Notes: generated by a model from the sequence alone, not told the origin. A stretch of DNA of 64,000 bases from Arthrobacter sp. OAP107 (GCF_040546765.1 NZ_JBEPOK010000001.1:4898001-4962000), one strand, 5' to 3'; counted from the stretch's first letter, positions 25,321 to 34,482 are shown. Program-made: numbers and translations.

Positions 25321-26459
25321 CAACCCCTGACCGTGCGGTTCCGACCCTGCGATTTGGCTTCATACAGGGCGACGTCTGCGGCCGCGATCACCTCGTCGAG
25401 GTCGGCGGTTTTCGCATTGTAGGTGGAAATGCCGTAGCTGACGGTCGGCATCCGCAGCAACTCCGGAATATGTTGCGCTGCCAGCCTCCTGCTGATTTCG
25501 CCCGCGATGATTTCCGCGCTCTTGGGCCCGGCGCCTGGAAGCAGGAGGATGAACTCCTCACCGCCGTAGCGCCCCGCGACGTCCGTGGACCGCGCCGATG
25601 CGCTGCACGCCGCGGCAAACGCCTGCAGGGCCAGGTCCCCCGCCGCATGGCCGAAGGTGTCGTTGACCGACTTGAAGTGGTCGAGGTCGGCGAGGATCAG
25701 CGAGCCGCCGCTGTTGGCGGCCCTGCTGCGTTCCAGTTCTTCTGCGGCCGCCTCCAGGAAGGCGCCGCGGTTAAGCAGCCCCGTGAGCCCGTCCTGGGTG
25801 GCCACTGTCCGCAGCGCCCGGGTCTGCTGCTCGGTGCTCAACCCCGCCATGCTGAAGGAAACCACCACCAGGAGCACCATGGTGACCATGGTGGTCACCG
25901 CGGACCCGAAGTAAGCAGTGAAAACGGGACCGTTAGGCCCCTGGATCAGGAACACCACCAGGCGGCAGGAGTAGAAGAAGGCCACCCCGCCGGCCGCGAT
26001 GGCCATGGGGATCCGCACCCGGGAGTAGCCGGGTTCAAGCCGCCACAGTTCGTGCGAAGCCAGCCCGATAAGCACGGCCATCGACGCCAGGAAAACAGCA
26101 CCGCCGGCCCACGTGTTGGATCCCGGGCTGTCGACGCCGGCGGCGGCACCGACGATGACCGGCAGCGCAACGGACAGCCAGAGGTTGTACTTCAGGTTCC
26201 GGAGGGACCGCGCCCCGGCCCAGACACCTGCAGCGCCGGACACCAGCAGGAAGTTGCCCAGCGGATTGGCCCAGACCTGCTGCGGCGTGCCGTTGAGCAG
26301 GAATGCTGCCGAGCCGGAGAGGAACAGGAGCAGGGCGGCGCACCACCAGGCGCTGTAGGGCGAGCGGGTGCTGCGGAAGGTCGAAAAGTAGAACAGCAGC
26401 GCCAGGACCAGGGCCATCGCCGCGAAGGCAACCCGCAGTGTCGCCGTGTCTAGGATCAT
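25320..26459 (-). CDS. Membrane-anchored diguanylate cyclase (GGDEF)
   Basis: A 379-residue protein. About seven hydrophobic segments fill residues 1-210, with no recognisable sensor motif. A GGDEF domain follows: DGLTGLLNRGAFLEAA, LILADLDHFKSVNDTFGHAA and the active-site variant RYGGEEFILLL. This is a catalytically competent signature for c-di-GMP synthesis; no RxxD inhibitory site is obvious five residues before it. No EAL domain is present. The ATG at 26459 with GGGGACGG upstream is preferred over a longer frame to 26567. Confidence 0.88.
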   Translation of the reverse strand: MILDTATLRVAFAAMALVLALLFYFSTFRSTRSPYSAWWCAALLLFLSGSAAFLLNGTPQQVWANPLGNFLLVSGAAGVWAGARSLRNLKYNLWLSVALPVIVGAAAGVDSPGSNTWAGGAVFLASMAVLIGLASHELWRLEPGYSRVRIPMAIAAGGVAFFYSCRLVVFLIQGPNGPVFTAYFGSAVTTMVTMVLLVVVSFSMAGLSTEQQTRALRTVATQDGLTGLLNRGAFLEAAAEELERSRAANSGGSLILADLDHFKSVNDTFGHAAGDLALQAFAAACSASARSTDVAGRYGGEEFILLLPGAGPKSAEIIAGEISRRLAAQHIPELLRMPTVSYGISTYNAKTADLDEVIAAADVALYEAKSQGRNRTVRG

Positions 26460-26613
26460 TCCGTCCCCTTGAATGCCGATCCAGTGCAATCCAGTATCGC
26501 ACCGGGAACGATCAGGGTCCCGCCGTGCCACGAAGAATTTTGCGGGTACGACACATTTGTCTGACATCAGTCATGAATTGGCCGCTACGGCGCTCCGGTG
26601 CCAGCATTATTGA

Positions 26614-27669
26614 ATGCTTGAGGCAACAAAAGGCCCTGTATCCGCTCCCTCGGCCACGGAGCACGACGCGGAACCCCTGAACCCGGCCCTCGCCGCGGAA
26701 GCCAGGATTGCGCGCGTCGCGGTGACCGTCTTCCCCCTTCTGGTCCTCGCAGCCGGCTTCGCCGGGTTCCTGCTTCCCGGTGCCTTCAAACCCCTCGGCC
26801 CGGCGGTCCCGTACCTGCTGGGAATCATCATGTTCTGCATGGGCCTGACGCTGACGCCGCCGGACTTCACGGCCGTTGCCCGCAGGCCCTGGGCCGTGGT
26901 GCTGGGCATCGTGGCCCACTACGTGATCATGCCCGGTGCGGGCTGGATGATCGCCACCCTTCTCCACCTGGAGCCCGCACTCGCCGTCGGCCTCATCCTC
27001 GTCGGCTGCGCGCCCTCCGGCACGGCCTCCAACGTGATGGCATTCCTGGCCAAGGGCGATGTGGCCCTGTCCGTGGCGGTGGCCAGCGTTTCCACGCTGA
27101 TCGCCCCGGTGGTCACGCCCGTCCTGGTGCTGTTCCTGGCCGGTTCCTTCCTGACCATCGACGCGGGGGGCATGGTGCTGGACATCGTCAAGACCGTGCT
27201 GCTGCCGGTGGTCGCTGGCCTCCTGGCCCGGCTGTTCCTCAAGAACCTCGTCGCCAAGGCGCTGCCGGCACTCCCCTGGGCGTCCGCCGTCGTTATTTCC
27301 CTCATCGTGGCGGTGGTGGTGGCGGGAAGTGCCAGCAAGATCCTGGCTGCCGGCGGCATTGTGTTCCTTGCCGTGGTGCTGCACAACGGCTTCGGGCTGG
27401 GCCTTGGCTACCTGGCCGGCAAGGTGGGCCGCCTGGACGCCAAGGCACGCAGGGCACTCGCGTTCGAGGTGGGCATGCAGAACTCCGGCCTGGCGGCGAC
27501 GCTGGCCACCGCCCACTTCACCCCGCTGGCGGCCCTGCCGTCCGCCGTGTTCTCGCTCTGGCACAACATCTCCGGTGCCATCGTCGCTGCCTGGCTGGCC
27601 CGCAAGCCCCTGCCCGGGCAGCCCGACGTGCCGGGCAAGCCCGAAGTGCCCGCGCAGCCGGGAGCCTAA
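26614..27669 (+). CDS. Bile acid:sodium symporter family (BASS) transporter
   Basis: A 351-residue membrane protein with about nine or ten hydrophobic segments. Family features are GIIMFCMGLTLTPPDFTAV, the crossover GCAPSGTASNVMAFLAKGD near residue 130, and FEVGMQNSGLAATLATAHF near 285. Bacterial members move organic anions such as pyruvate or pantoate with Na+. The proline-rich C-terminal tail (PGQPDVPGKPEVPAQPG) is unusual but short. The start at 26614 lacks a strong ribosome site. The stop overlaps the convergent monooxygenase gene by 4 bp. Confidence 0.9.
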   Translation: MLEATKGPVSAPSATEHDAEPLNPALAAEARIARVAVTVFPLLVLAAGFAGFLLPGAFKPLGPAVPYLLGIIMFCMGLTLTPPDFTAVARRPWAVVLGIVAHYVIMPGAGWMIATLLHLEPALAVGLILVGCAPSGTASNVMAFLAKGDVALSVAVASVSTLIAPVVTPVLVLFLAGSFLTIDAGGMVLDIVKTVLLPVVAGLLARLFLKNLVAKALPALPWASAVVISLIVAVVVAGSASKILAAGGIVFLAVVLHNGFGLGLGYLAGKVGRLDAKARRALAFEVGMQNSGLAATLATAHFTPLAALPSAVFSLWHNISGAIVAAWLARKPLPGQPDVPGKPEVPAQPGA

Positions 27670-29015
27670 ACCGGTACGGCTTCCTCCGAGCCGGCCAGGG
27701 CAAAGGCGCTGGCGGGCCGCGGCAGTCCGTAGTGCTCACGCAGCGTGTTCCCTGTGTACTGCCGGCGGAACAGCCCGCGGGATCGCAGAATCGGAATGAC
27801 GTGGTCCACGAAGGCGTCCAGACCCGAGGGCAGTACGGGCGGCATGATGTTGAAGCCGTCGGCCGCGCCTTTTTCGAACCATTCCTGGATGGCGTCCGCC
27901 ACCTGCTCGGGGGTGCCGGAGAAGGTGCGGTGCCCTCGGCCGCCGCCCAGCCTGCCGATTAGCTGCCGCACGGTGAGCCGTTCGCGCCGGGCGAGTTCCA
28001 CAATCAGCGTGTACCGGCTCTTGGCCCCCTCGATCGCGTCCTCCGAGGGAAGGTCCTCGGGCAGCTGCGCATCCAGCGGAAGGGATTCCGGCGAGACCCG
28101 CAGGACGCCGGCCAGCTGCTTCCGCGCGTGCTCGGGGTGGATGAGCTCATCGAGCTGCTTTTCCAGCCGCCGCGCCTCGTGCTCGGTGGAGCCGATCACC
28201 GGGACAATCCCGGGCAGGATCTTGAGGTGGTCCGGGTTCCGGCCCACGGCTGCCGTCTTCCTTTTCAGGTCTGCGTAGAAGTGCTGCGCCTCGGCGAGGG
28301 TCTGCTGCGCGGTGAACACCGCCTCGGCGTAGCGGGCGGCGAAGTCCTTGCCGTCCTCGGAGGAGCCTGCCTGGACGATGACGGGATGGCCCTGCGGTGA
28401 ACGCGGCACGTCCAGGGGACCCTGGATCCGGAAGTAGCGGCCGGTGTGGTTGATGGCGTGGACGCGTGAGCTGTCCGCCCAGACCCCGGCTGCCTTGTCC
28501 CCGACCGCGGCGTCGTCTTCCCAGCTGTCCCAGAGCTTCCTGGCGGCGTCGAGGAACTCGGCGGCGCGCTCATAGCGGCGCCAGTGCGCGGGCTGGTCCT
28601 CCAGGGAGAAGTTCCGCGCGGCCGCCTCCCCCGCCGTCGTCACCACGTTCCACCCGGCCCGGCCGCCGCTGATGTGGTCCAGCGAGGCGAACCTGCGGGC
28701 CAGGTTGTAGGGGTCGTTGTAGGTGGTGGAGGCCGTGGCGATCAGCCCGATCCGCTTGGTCACGGCGGCGATGGCGCTGAGCAGGACCGTCGGCTCGAGC
28801 GTCCCGTAGGGGCGCTGGCGCACGTCGCCGTGCAGCACGGGCGAGTCGGCGAAGAAGATGGAGTCGAAGGTGCCGCGTTCGGCGGTGCGGGCAAGCTGCT
28901 GGAAGTGTGCCACCTGCGTTCCCGCGAAGCTGTCGCTTTCGGGAAGCCGCCAGGACGCCTCGTGGTGTCCGGTGCTCATGAGGAAGGCGTTCAGGTGAAG
29001 CTGTCGTTCAGGCAT
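27666..29015 (-). CDS. NtaA/SnaA/DszA-family FMN-dependent monooxygenase
   Basis: A 449-residue flavin-dependent luciferase-like monooxygenase. It shows the N-terminal strand LHLNAFLMSTGHHEASWR, FDSIFFADSPV, TTYNDPYNLARRFASLDHIS and GRAGWNVVTTAGEAAARNF, all characteristic of this group. Members oxidise nitrilotriacetate, dibenzothiophene sulfone or other sulfur and nitrogen compounds with FMNH2 supplied by a separate reductase. It is the last gene of an operon with a sulfonate-type ABC permease and ATPase, so use of organosulfur compounds as sulfur source is likely. The substrate is not certain. Confidence 0.9.
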   Translation of the reverse strand: MPERQLHLNAFLMSTGHHEASWRLPESDSFAGTQVAHFQQLARTAERGTFDSIFFADSPVLHGDVRQRPYGTLEPTVLLSAIAAVTKRIGLIATASTTYNDPYNLARRFASLDHISGGRAGWNVVTTAGEAAARNFSLEDQPAHWRRYERAAEFLDAARKLWDSWEDDAAVGDKAAGVWADSSRVHAINHTGRYFRIQGPLDVPRSPQGHPVIVQAGSSEDGKDFAARYAEAVFTAQQTLAEAQHFYADLKRKTAAVGRNPDHLKILPGIVPVIGSTEHEARRLEKQLDELIHPEHARKQLAGVLRVSPESLPLDAQLPEDLPSEDAIEGAKSRYTLIVELARRERLTVRQLIGRLGGGRGHRTFSGTPEQVADAIQEWFEKGAADGFNIMPPVLPSGLDAFVDHVIPILRSRGLFRRQYTGNTLREHYGLPRPASAFALAGSEEAVPV

Positions 29016-29044
29016 GGTCTGGTTCCTTGGGTAGGGAGGGCGGG

Positions 29045-29998
29045 TCAGGCGGTCCGGGATCCGACGGCGGTCCGCCAGCGGGAGAAATGGCGTTCGACGC
29101 CGACCAGCAGGTAGTTGACCAGCAGGCCGAGCAGGGACACCGTGAGGATGCCCGCGTACATGTCGGGGATGAGGAAGCTCATCTGGGAATTGACGATCAG
29201 GTAGCCCAGTCCGGCCTTGGCGCCGACCATCTCTGCGGCGATGAGGACCAGGATGGAGGACGTGCCGGCCATCCGGATGCCGGTGAAGATGGTGGGTACG
29301 GCGGAGGGCAGGATCACCTTCTGGAACAGCTGGAAGTTGGACAGCCCGAGTGAGCGGGCTGCACGGATCAGCAGCGGGTCAACGGTCCGGACGCCGGCGA
29401 TGGTGTTCAGCAGTACCGGGAAGAATGCGGCGTAGGCCACGATGCTGATCTTGGAGGTCTCCCCGATGCCCAGCAGCAGCGTGAACACCGGGAGCAGGGC
29501 CAGTGCGGCCGTGTTCCGGAAGACCTCCAGCAGCGGGTTGAGGAAGCGGTCAAGGGCGCCGTACCAGGCCACGAGAAGTCCGAGGGCCACGGCGGTGACG
29601 ACGGCGATGCCGAAGCCGCTCCCGGAGCGGCTCAGGCTGGCGGCGAGGTGGTTCTGCAGCTGGCCGTTGGCAATGAGTGTGCCCAGCGCCTCGAGCACCA
29701 CGTGCAGGGGCGGAAGGAAAACCCTCGTCGATGCCGGCGCGAGGTAGGTGGGTCCGAGTTCCCAGAGCAGGAGGAACAGGATGATGGCACCGGAACCCCA
29801 GACGGCTTTGCCGCCCTGCAGGGCGTACAGGCGCAGCCTGTACGCCGGTGTCTTGCCGGGCCCGGGACGCAGCGCCGGATTGCGCTGGGCCGTTGTCTTG
29901 TGCTGGGCCGTTGTCTTGTGCTGGGCCGTCGCTTCCCCGGCGGCGGCCGCGGGACCGGTGCGGGTTTCCGTTTCGGTGGTCAGTGTTGGCGTGCTCAT
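29045..29998 (-). CDS. ABC transporter permease, SsuC/TauC type
   Basis: A 317-residue membrane protein of the nitrate/sulfonate/bicarbonate group. A polar N-terminal stretch of about 60 residues (with repeated AQHKTT) precedes six hydrophobic segments. The EAA-type loop is near VGAKAGLGYLIVNSQ. It overlaps the upstream ATPase gene by one base. Import of aliphatic sulfonates or related organosulfur compounds is inferred from the neighbouring monooxygenase. The 15-bp direct repeats coding AQHKTT near 29888-29930 are a local oddity. Confidence 0.9.
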   Translation of the reverse strand: MSTPTLTTETETRTGPAAAAGEATAQHKTTAQHKTTAQRNPALRPGPGKTPAYRLRLYALQGGKAVWGSGAIILFLLLWELGPTYLAPASTRVFLPPLHVVLEALGTLIANGQLQNHLAASLSRSGSGFGIAVVTAVALGLLVAWYGALDRFLNPLLEVFRNTAALALLPVFTLLLGIGETSKISIVAYAAFFPVLLNTIAGVRTVDPLLIRAARSLGLSNFQLFQKVILPSAVPTIFTGIRMAGTSSILVLIAAEMVGAKAGLGYLIVNSQMSFLIPDMYAGILTVSLLGLLVNYLLVGVERHFSRWRTAVGSRTA

Positions 29999-30906
29999 CA
30001 GGCTGCCTTTCCGGTGGTGATGGTCCTGGTTTCGTCCGGCGCCGTTCCGTCGGGCTGGATCTTTGCGTGCCCGGCTGCCTGGGCACGGCGTACCTCGTCA
30101 TGCAGCAGCGACCAGACCTTGTGCCGGTGTTCCACGAAGGCCGGGTTGGAGCGGACGTCCTCGTCACCGGAACGGTCCCCGAGGTCGATGTCCACGATTT
30201 CCTTCAGCCGTCCCGGCCGGGAGCTGAGCACGGCCACGCGCTGGCCGAGATAGACCGCCTCGTCGATGCCGTGGGTGATGAAGATCATGGTCTTGCCTGT
30301 GGTGGCCCAGATCCGGAGCAGTTCGGTCTGGAGCTGTTCGCGCGTCTGCGCGTCCAGCGCCGCAAAGGGTTCATCCATCAGCAGAATGTCCGGCTCGTAG
30401 GCCAGGCTGCGGGCGATGGCCACGCGCTGCTTCATGCCGCCGGACAGCTCGTGCGGGTAGCGGTCTTCAAATCCGCCGAGGCCCACAAGCCCGAGGTATT
30501 CCCGCGCCTTCTCAGCCCGTTCCTTGCGGGTGTAGCGCTTCCCGTCGCTGCCTGCGCCTTCCAGCCCGAAGGACACGTTGGCGGCGGCCGTGCGCCAGGG
30601 GAACAGCGCATACTGCTGGAAGACGACGGCGCGGTCCCGGCCCGGGCCGGACACTTCCCGGCCGTCCACCAGGACCTGGCCGGTGTCCGGCTTGGTGAGG
30701 CCGGCCAGGAGGTCCAGGAGGGTGGTCTTGCCGGAGCCGCTGGGGCCCACCAGGGTGATGAATTCGCCTGCGGAGACGTCAAGGGAGATGCCGTCCAGGG
30801 CGGTCAGGACCGCCCCTTCCGGATTGTCCTTGCTGGGCCGCACCGTGAACTTCTTGGTGATGTTTTGAAGGCTGATTTTCGGTATCGGCCCGGTTCCGGA
30901 GGTCAT
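29998..30906 (-). CDS. ABC transporter ATP-binding protein, SsuB/TauB type
   Basis: A 302-residue ATPase with Walker A GPSGSGKTTLLDLLAG near residue 53, the signature LSGGMKQRVAIARSLA near 148, Walker B DILLMDEPFAALD and the H-loop THGIDEAV. These, and the C-terminal extension, match sulfonate and taurine importers. It is the first gene of the three-gene operon. The substrate-binding protein normally encoded with it is not found in the window. Confidence 0.93.
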   Translation of the reverse strand: MTSGTGPIPKISLQNITKKFTVRPSKDNPEGAVLTALDGISLDVSAGEFITLVGPSGSGKTTLLDLLAGLTKPDTGQVLVDGREVSGPGRDRAVVFQQYALFPWRTAAANVSFGLEGAGSDGKRYTRKERAEKAREYLGLVGLGGFEDRYPHELSGGMKQRVAIARSLAYEPDILLMDEPFAALDAQTREQLQTELLRIWATTGKTMIFITHGIDEAVYLGQRVAVLSSRPGRLKEIVDIDLGDRSGDEDVRSNPAFVEHRHKVWSLLHDEVRRAQAAGHAKIQPDGTAPDETRTITTGKAA

Positions 30907-31273
30907 GTGTGCTTCCCTTCAGCAGGTCGTTCAAGGCGTTTGGTGTCCACCATGAGAGCAGAGATGGACCACCGCCTGAAGGGCACGGTCACGAGGGGAA
31001 ACGGGGCGTAACCTGCCGGCCGGGGCCGGGGCTGGCGGTCGAGGGACGCGCGGGGACTTCAAAGTAAAAAGAGCGTAATGGCGCGCGTCTTACGGGGACA
31101 CCGGATGACGCATGGCGACAGAAACGGGCCGCGGCGGCAGCTGATGTTGCAGCCGGCTACGGAACATGACGCGCAGCCACCGCCCGCGCCCTGCGCCGGG
31201 GGCGGACAGGCCGAAGGTCCGATTGTTACGCGGCTGCCGGTTCCTGGAAGGCTGGTTCCTAAAAGACGGGTTC
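30907..31273. promoter_or_regulatory. Intergenic region upstream of the sulfonate-type operon
   Basis: No convincing gene or binding-protein remnant. It should hold the minus-strand promoter of the ABC operon; I cannot assign it safely. The end towards the short LacI gene carries 15-bp tandem repeats (see 31239). Confidence 0.4.
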
Positions 31274-31283
31274 CTAAAAAACG
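31239..31283. repeat. Three tandem 15-bp repeats at the 3' end of the short lacI-type gene
   Basis: Units GGTTCCTGGAAGGCT, GGTTCCTAAAAGACG and GGTTCCTAAAAAACG run head to tail at 31239, 31254 and 31269. On the coding strand they read EPVF or EPAF, each followed by TAG or CAG, and the regulator's stop codon sits within one unit. Confidence 0.75.
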
Positions 31284-31915
31284 GGGATCTGCTCGGCGAA
31301 TGCGCCGGCTGCGGACAGAATCTCGTTCAGCATCTGGAGCGCGCCGCCGCCGAACAGGGCATGTCCGCTGAGGCGCTTCCAGGAAGGGATTTCTGCGGCT
31401 CTCGCCGCGAAAGCCGCAATCCGGTCCATGAGCAGGGCAACGGCCTGTTCGGCCTGCACCGATTCGGAGATGACCACCTGTGCGATGCCGCGCCTGGCCA
31501 GTTCGGCAATGGCGTGGTCCTCTTCCTCAGTGGTGGGCAGGACGCCCACGATCACGCCGTCTGCACCGCCGGCCAGCATGAACTGCCGCCACGACTGGCC
31601 GAGCAGGATGACCGGCTGGTAGCCGTGCTGCGGAAGGATCGCGGCGGCGGCCGTGGCGAGCGCGCGGTCCGGCGGCCATTCCAGGTCGTCAATAGCGATA
31701 GCCACCAGGTCCGTCCGGCCGCGGCGCATTCCCCGCGCCGCCTGGTTGGGCACATAGCCAAGATCGTCGACGGCGGCCATCACGCGCTCCTGCGTGGACG
31801 GGCTGATTCGGGTGGTTCCTCCGGTCCTGCCGGACAGCACGTACGACACCGTCGTCAGTGAGACCCCGGCCCGTTCGGCAACGTCCCGGATGGTGGGGCT
31901 GGACATGCTCCTCAC
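31274..31915 (-). CDS. Short LacI-like transcriptional regulator
   Basis: A 213-residue protein with a normal LacI HTH (SPTIRDVAERAGVSLTTVSYVL) and hinge (GYVPNQAARGMRRGRTDLV). The effector domain is only about 150 residues, against roughly 270 in the family, and jumps early to a C-terminus I cannot align. It may be a natural short form or a gene shortened by an internal deletion. The GTG at 31915 follows an AGGAG site. No operator is evident beside it. It lies downstream of the lipoprotein and multicopper oxidase genes, separated by 13 bp from the lipoprotein stop, on the same strand. Confidence 0.75.
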   Translation of the reverse strand: MRSMSSPTIRDVAERAGVSLTTVSYVLSGRTGGTTRISPSTQERVMAAVDDLGYVPNQAARGMRRGRTDLVAIAIDDLEWPPDRALATAAAAILPQHGYQPVILLGQSWRQFMLAGGADGVIVGVLPTTEEEDHAIAELARRGIAQVVISESVQAEQAVALLMDRIAAFAARAAEIPSWKRLSGHALFGGGALQMLNEILSAAGAFAEQIPVF

Positions 31916-31928
31916 TGTTTTCTCCTAA

Positions 31929-32750
31929 TCACTCGGCGTGCGGATGGATTGCCTGGTCTTCGAGCTGCTCCGCGTCCCATGGCGGTTCGGCGGCCATGTT
32001 GACACCGGTTCCGGACGTGGACCTGGGCGCGACGGCAACCTGGGCGGCAGGAACGTGTGCCTGCCGGCTGATGCCCTCGCGGACACTCTCCACGGTTTCG
32101 TCACCGAGCAGCGGACCCGTGTAGCTGATGCTGAGCTGCCCGCCCTGTGCCACGGTGCTGTAGTTCCCGAGCGCGTCGGAGACGATGCCTTCCCTGTCCA
32201 CCGCAGCCGACACCGCGCCGGGGTCCGCCGTGGCAACACTGAAGCGCAGGTCATGCACCAGGACCGGCAGGACATAGAAATTCTTCACGCCCAATTTCGA
32301 AGTGTCCTCCTCGGTGACGGCCCGCACAATGGTGCGTCCGTCGTCGGGCGTGGCCGTTGACGGAAGGGCCACGGTGACCTCGGGGACCATCTGCTGAAGC
32401 ACAGCGGGTTCGAGCACGTCAGGCGAGATGGCGGAAAGGACCGTGCCCCGTGCCGCGGCGGCCGCGTCCAGCCGCTTGCGGATCCCGGCAACGTCGGCCT
32501 CCAGACCGGCGTGGACGGCGATGACCACCCTGCGCCGGACCATCAGGCCGTCGTAGCTGACGGTGGGCCGCCCGTTGCCCAGGTCCTGGCCCTCTTCCGC
32601 CTGCGCGAGGACCCGGTCCGCGGCAGCGGCGCTGCTTGCCGGTGCGCTGGGCGCCGGGTTCGCGGCGGGGCTGGCCTGGACACCGCCGGTGCAGCCGGCC
32701 AGGGAGAAGGCCAGCAGCACCGCCGGTGCGATCAGGAGCGTCCGCTTCAT
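31929..32750 (-). CDS. Lipoprotein of unknown function
   Basis: A 273-residue protein with a signal peptide and lipobox LAGC (cysteine near residue 20), then an Ala/Pro/Ser-rich linker. The rest has two alpha/beta-looking halves (DGLMVRRRVVIAVHAGLEAD and NFYVLPVLVHDLRFSVATAD) but no domain I recognise. It starts one base after the stop of the multicopper oxidase gene, so it is translationally linked to it. It is likely displayed on the outer face of the membrane together with that enzyme. A role in copper handling or folding is only a guess. Confidence 0.7.
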   Translation of the reverse strand: MKRTLLIAPAVLLAFSLAGCTGGVQASPAANPAPSAPASSAAAADRVLAQAEEGQDLGNGRPTVSYDGLMVRRRVVIAVHAGLEADVAGIRKRLDAAAAARGTVLSAISPDVLEPAVLQQMVPEVTVALPSTATPDDGRTIVRAVTEEDTSKLGVKNFYVLPVLVHDLRFSVATADPGAVSAAVDREGIVSDALGNYSTVAQGGQLSISYTGPLLGDETVESVREGISRQAHVPAAQVAVAPRSTSGTGVNMAAEPPWDAEQLEDQAIHPHAE

Positions 32751-32751
32751 G

Positions 32752-34482
32752 TCAGGTCCCCGCCGGGTAGGCCAGCTTGTACTTGGACGCGTAGTACCCC
32801 TCGGGCCGGGTTTCCACCACGGGCTTGTCGGCGTTGATGGGATCGTTGTTCCGCAGGTCGCCCACGGAGAACTGGACCATCATGTCGTGGTCCTCGTGCA
32901 CGAGGTTGTGGCAGTGCACCATGTACCGTCCGCCGACGTGCTTGCCGGTATCGAACTGCATGAGGACCGTGACGGACTCGTTTTCGCCCGCATAGAAGAC
33001 GTCCTTTGGTCCGCCTTCCCAGGCGAAGGGCTTGCCGCCGTTGGTGTTGCGGGCAGTGATCTTGCCGTCGATCAGGTGGATGTGGACCGGGTGGAACCAG
33101 CCGCCGGACTCATTGACGATGGTCCATTGCTCCACCTGGTTGCGCTGCGGGTTGGCGAAGCACCGGGTGAAGTTGGATTTCTCCACGTCATCCCAGGTCT
33201 CACCGTTGATGGTCCAGTCACCGCCCTGCCGCTGGACCCGGAGGATCCTCTTCGCCACGGCCATGTCAGGGGTCAGCTTCATGGTGTCCAGCCCGCCGGT
33301 GGCGCGGCTTGGGTGCGGGCCGGGGTCCAGCATGGTGGGGATGGCGCTGATGCTGCGTGATCCGGGCTGGGCGGGGGAATCGGCCACCACCTGGAACTTC
33401 ATGACCTTGCCGGTGTTGGCGAAATTCACGTTGTTCTTGTTGCTCAGGTTCAGCAGCTCCACGGACTGGCCTGGCTTGTACTTCCGAAAGTCGATCAGCA
33501 CCTCGTAGCGCTCGGCCGTGCCCTGCCGCCAGGAGGACACTGCCTGCACCTTCGGGGTCATCCCGGCGTCAGTGCCCACCACATGGAACGGGTCACCATT
33601 GGACAGGGCGAAGCGGTAGGAGCGGGTGATCGAGCCTACGAGGAACCGGAACCGGTAGATGCGCGGCTTGACCTTCATGGTGGGCCACGGCACCCCGTTG
33701 ACCATGATGATGTCGCCCCACAGGCCGGCGTGGCCGTTGTCGTTGTAGCCGAGGGACCCGTCGGCGTTCAGCATCACGTCCGAGACCAGGATGGGCACGT
33801 CGAACTCACCCTGGGGCAGCTGCGCCCGTTCGGCGGCGTTGGTGATCGAGTAGATGGAGGCGAGACCCGAGTACACGCCCTGCGCCGTCAGCATGTGGTT
33901 GTGGTCGTGGTACCAGAGCGTGCGCGCGGCCTGCCAGTTCGGATAGTGGTAGTTCTTCACCCTGCCGGGTGCGGTGCGGTCGTTGGCGTATCCGTCGTAC
34001 TGGGGCAGCGACGCCGAGCCGTGCAGGTGCGTGACGGTGTTGAATGTGTTCGGGTACAACAGGCCGGTCGCAGGCAGGCGGTTGCTGATCCTCAGCTCGC
34101 TCCGGGTGCCCTGCTGCACGCGGACGGTGGGGCCAGGGAAGACACCGTTGTACCCAGCCAGTGTGGTGCTGAGGCCCCGCGCGATCTGGGCCCTGCCCAG
34201 TTTTTGGTTCAGGGCATACTTTGCAAACGGCGTGCCGTCGCGGTCCCGGCCGGTGGCATAAGGAAGCAATTCCGGCGGACGCCGGAAGACGGTGGTGAAC
34301 GGAACCGGCATGTTCGCCGGAGCAAGCCTGCTTGGCGTCGTGATGGGCGCCGTCTCGGCGTCGTCTGCGCCACCCTTGCGGCCCGGGACACCGGCGAGCG
34401 CCGGGCCTGCGTTCGATGCTGTGACGGCGACTGCGCCGCCTAACAGGCTTAGTTTCAACACGTCCCTCCGTGTTGTTGCCAT
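32752..34482 (-). CDS. Tat-exported multicopper oxidase (bilirubin oxidase/CotA type)
   Basis: A 576-residue enzyme with a twin-arginine signal (TTRRDVLKLSLLGGAVAV). The four copper-binding motifs are THLHGSASLPQYDGYA near residue 160, WYHDHNHML near 195, HPVHIHLIDG near 465 and HCHNLVHEDHDMMVQF near 533. This arrangement oxidises phenols, bilirubin, Mn(II) or Cu(I) with reduction of O2 to water at the cell surface. The ATG at 34482 is preceded by GGGAGG; the frame upstream is non-coding. It is followed one base later by the lipoprotein gene. It is divergent from the secreted Ig-like protein at 34857. Confidence 0.92.
   Translation of the reverse strand: MATTRRDVLKLSLLGGAVAVTASNAGPALAGVPGRKGGADDAETAPITTPSRLAPANMPVPFTTVFRRPPELLPYATGRDRDGTPFAKYALNQKLGRAQIARGLSTTLAGYNGVFPGPTVRVQQGTRSELRISNRLPATGLLYPNTFNTVTHLHGSASLPQYDGYANDRTAPGRVKNYHYPNWQAARTLWYHDHNHMLTAQGVYSGLASIYSITNAAERAQLPQGEFDVPILVSDVMLNADGSLGYNDNGHAGLWGDIIMVNGVPWPTMKVKPRIYRFRFLVGSITRSYRFALSNGDPFHVVGTDAGMTPKVQAVSSWRQGTAERYEVLIDFRKYKPGQSVELLNLSNKNNVNFANTGKVMKFQVVADSPAQPGSRSISAIPTMLDPGPHPSRATGGLDTMKLTPDMAVAKRILRVQRQGGDWTINGETWDDVEKSNFTRCFANPQRNQVEQWTIVNESGGWFHPVHIHLIDGKITARNTNGGKPFAWEGGPKDVFYAGENESVTVLMQFDTGKHVGGRYMVHCHNLVHEDHDMMVQFSVGDLRNNDPINADKPVVETRPEGYYASKYKLAYPAGT

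Noticed and set aside
31239..31283. Tandem repeats considered as a CRISPR or VNTR array outside genes
   Set aside because: Units are adjacent with no spacers, and they overlap the end of the coding frame of the short LacI gene.
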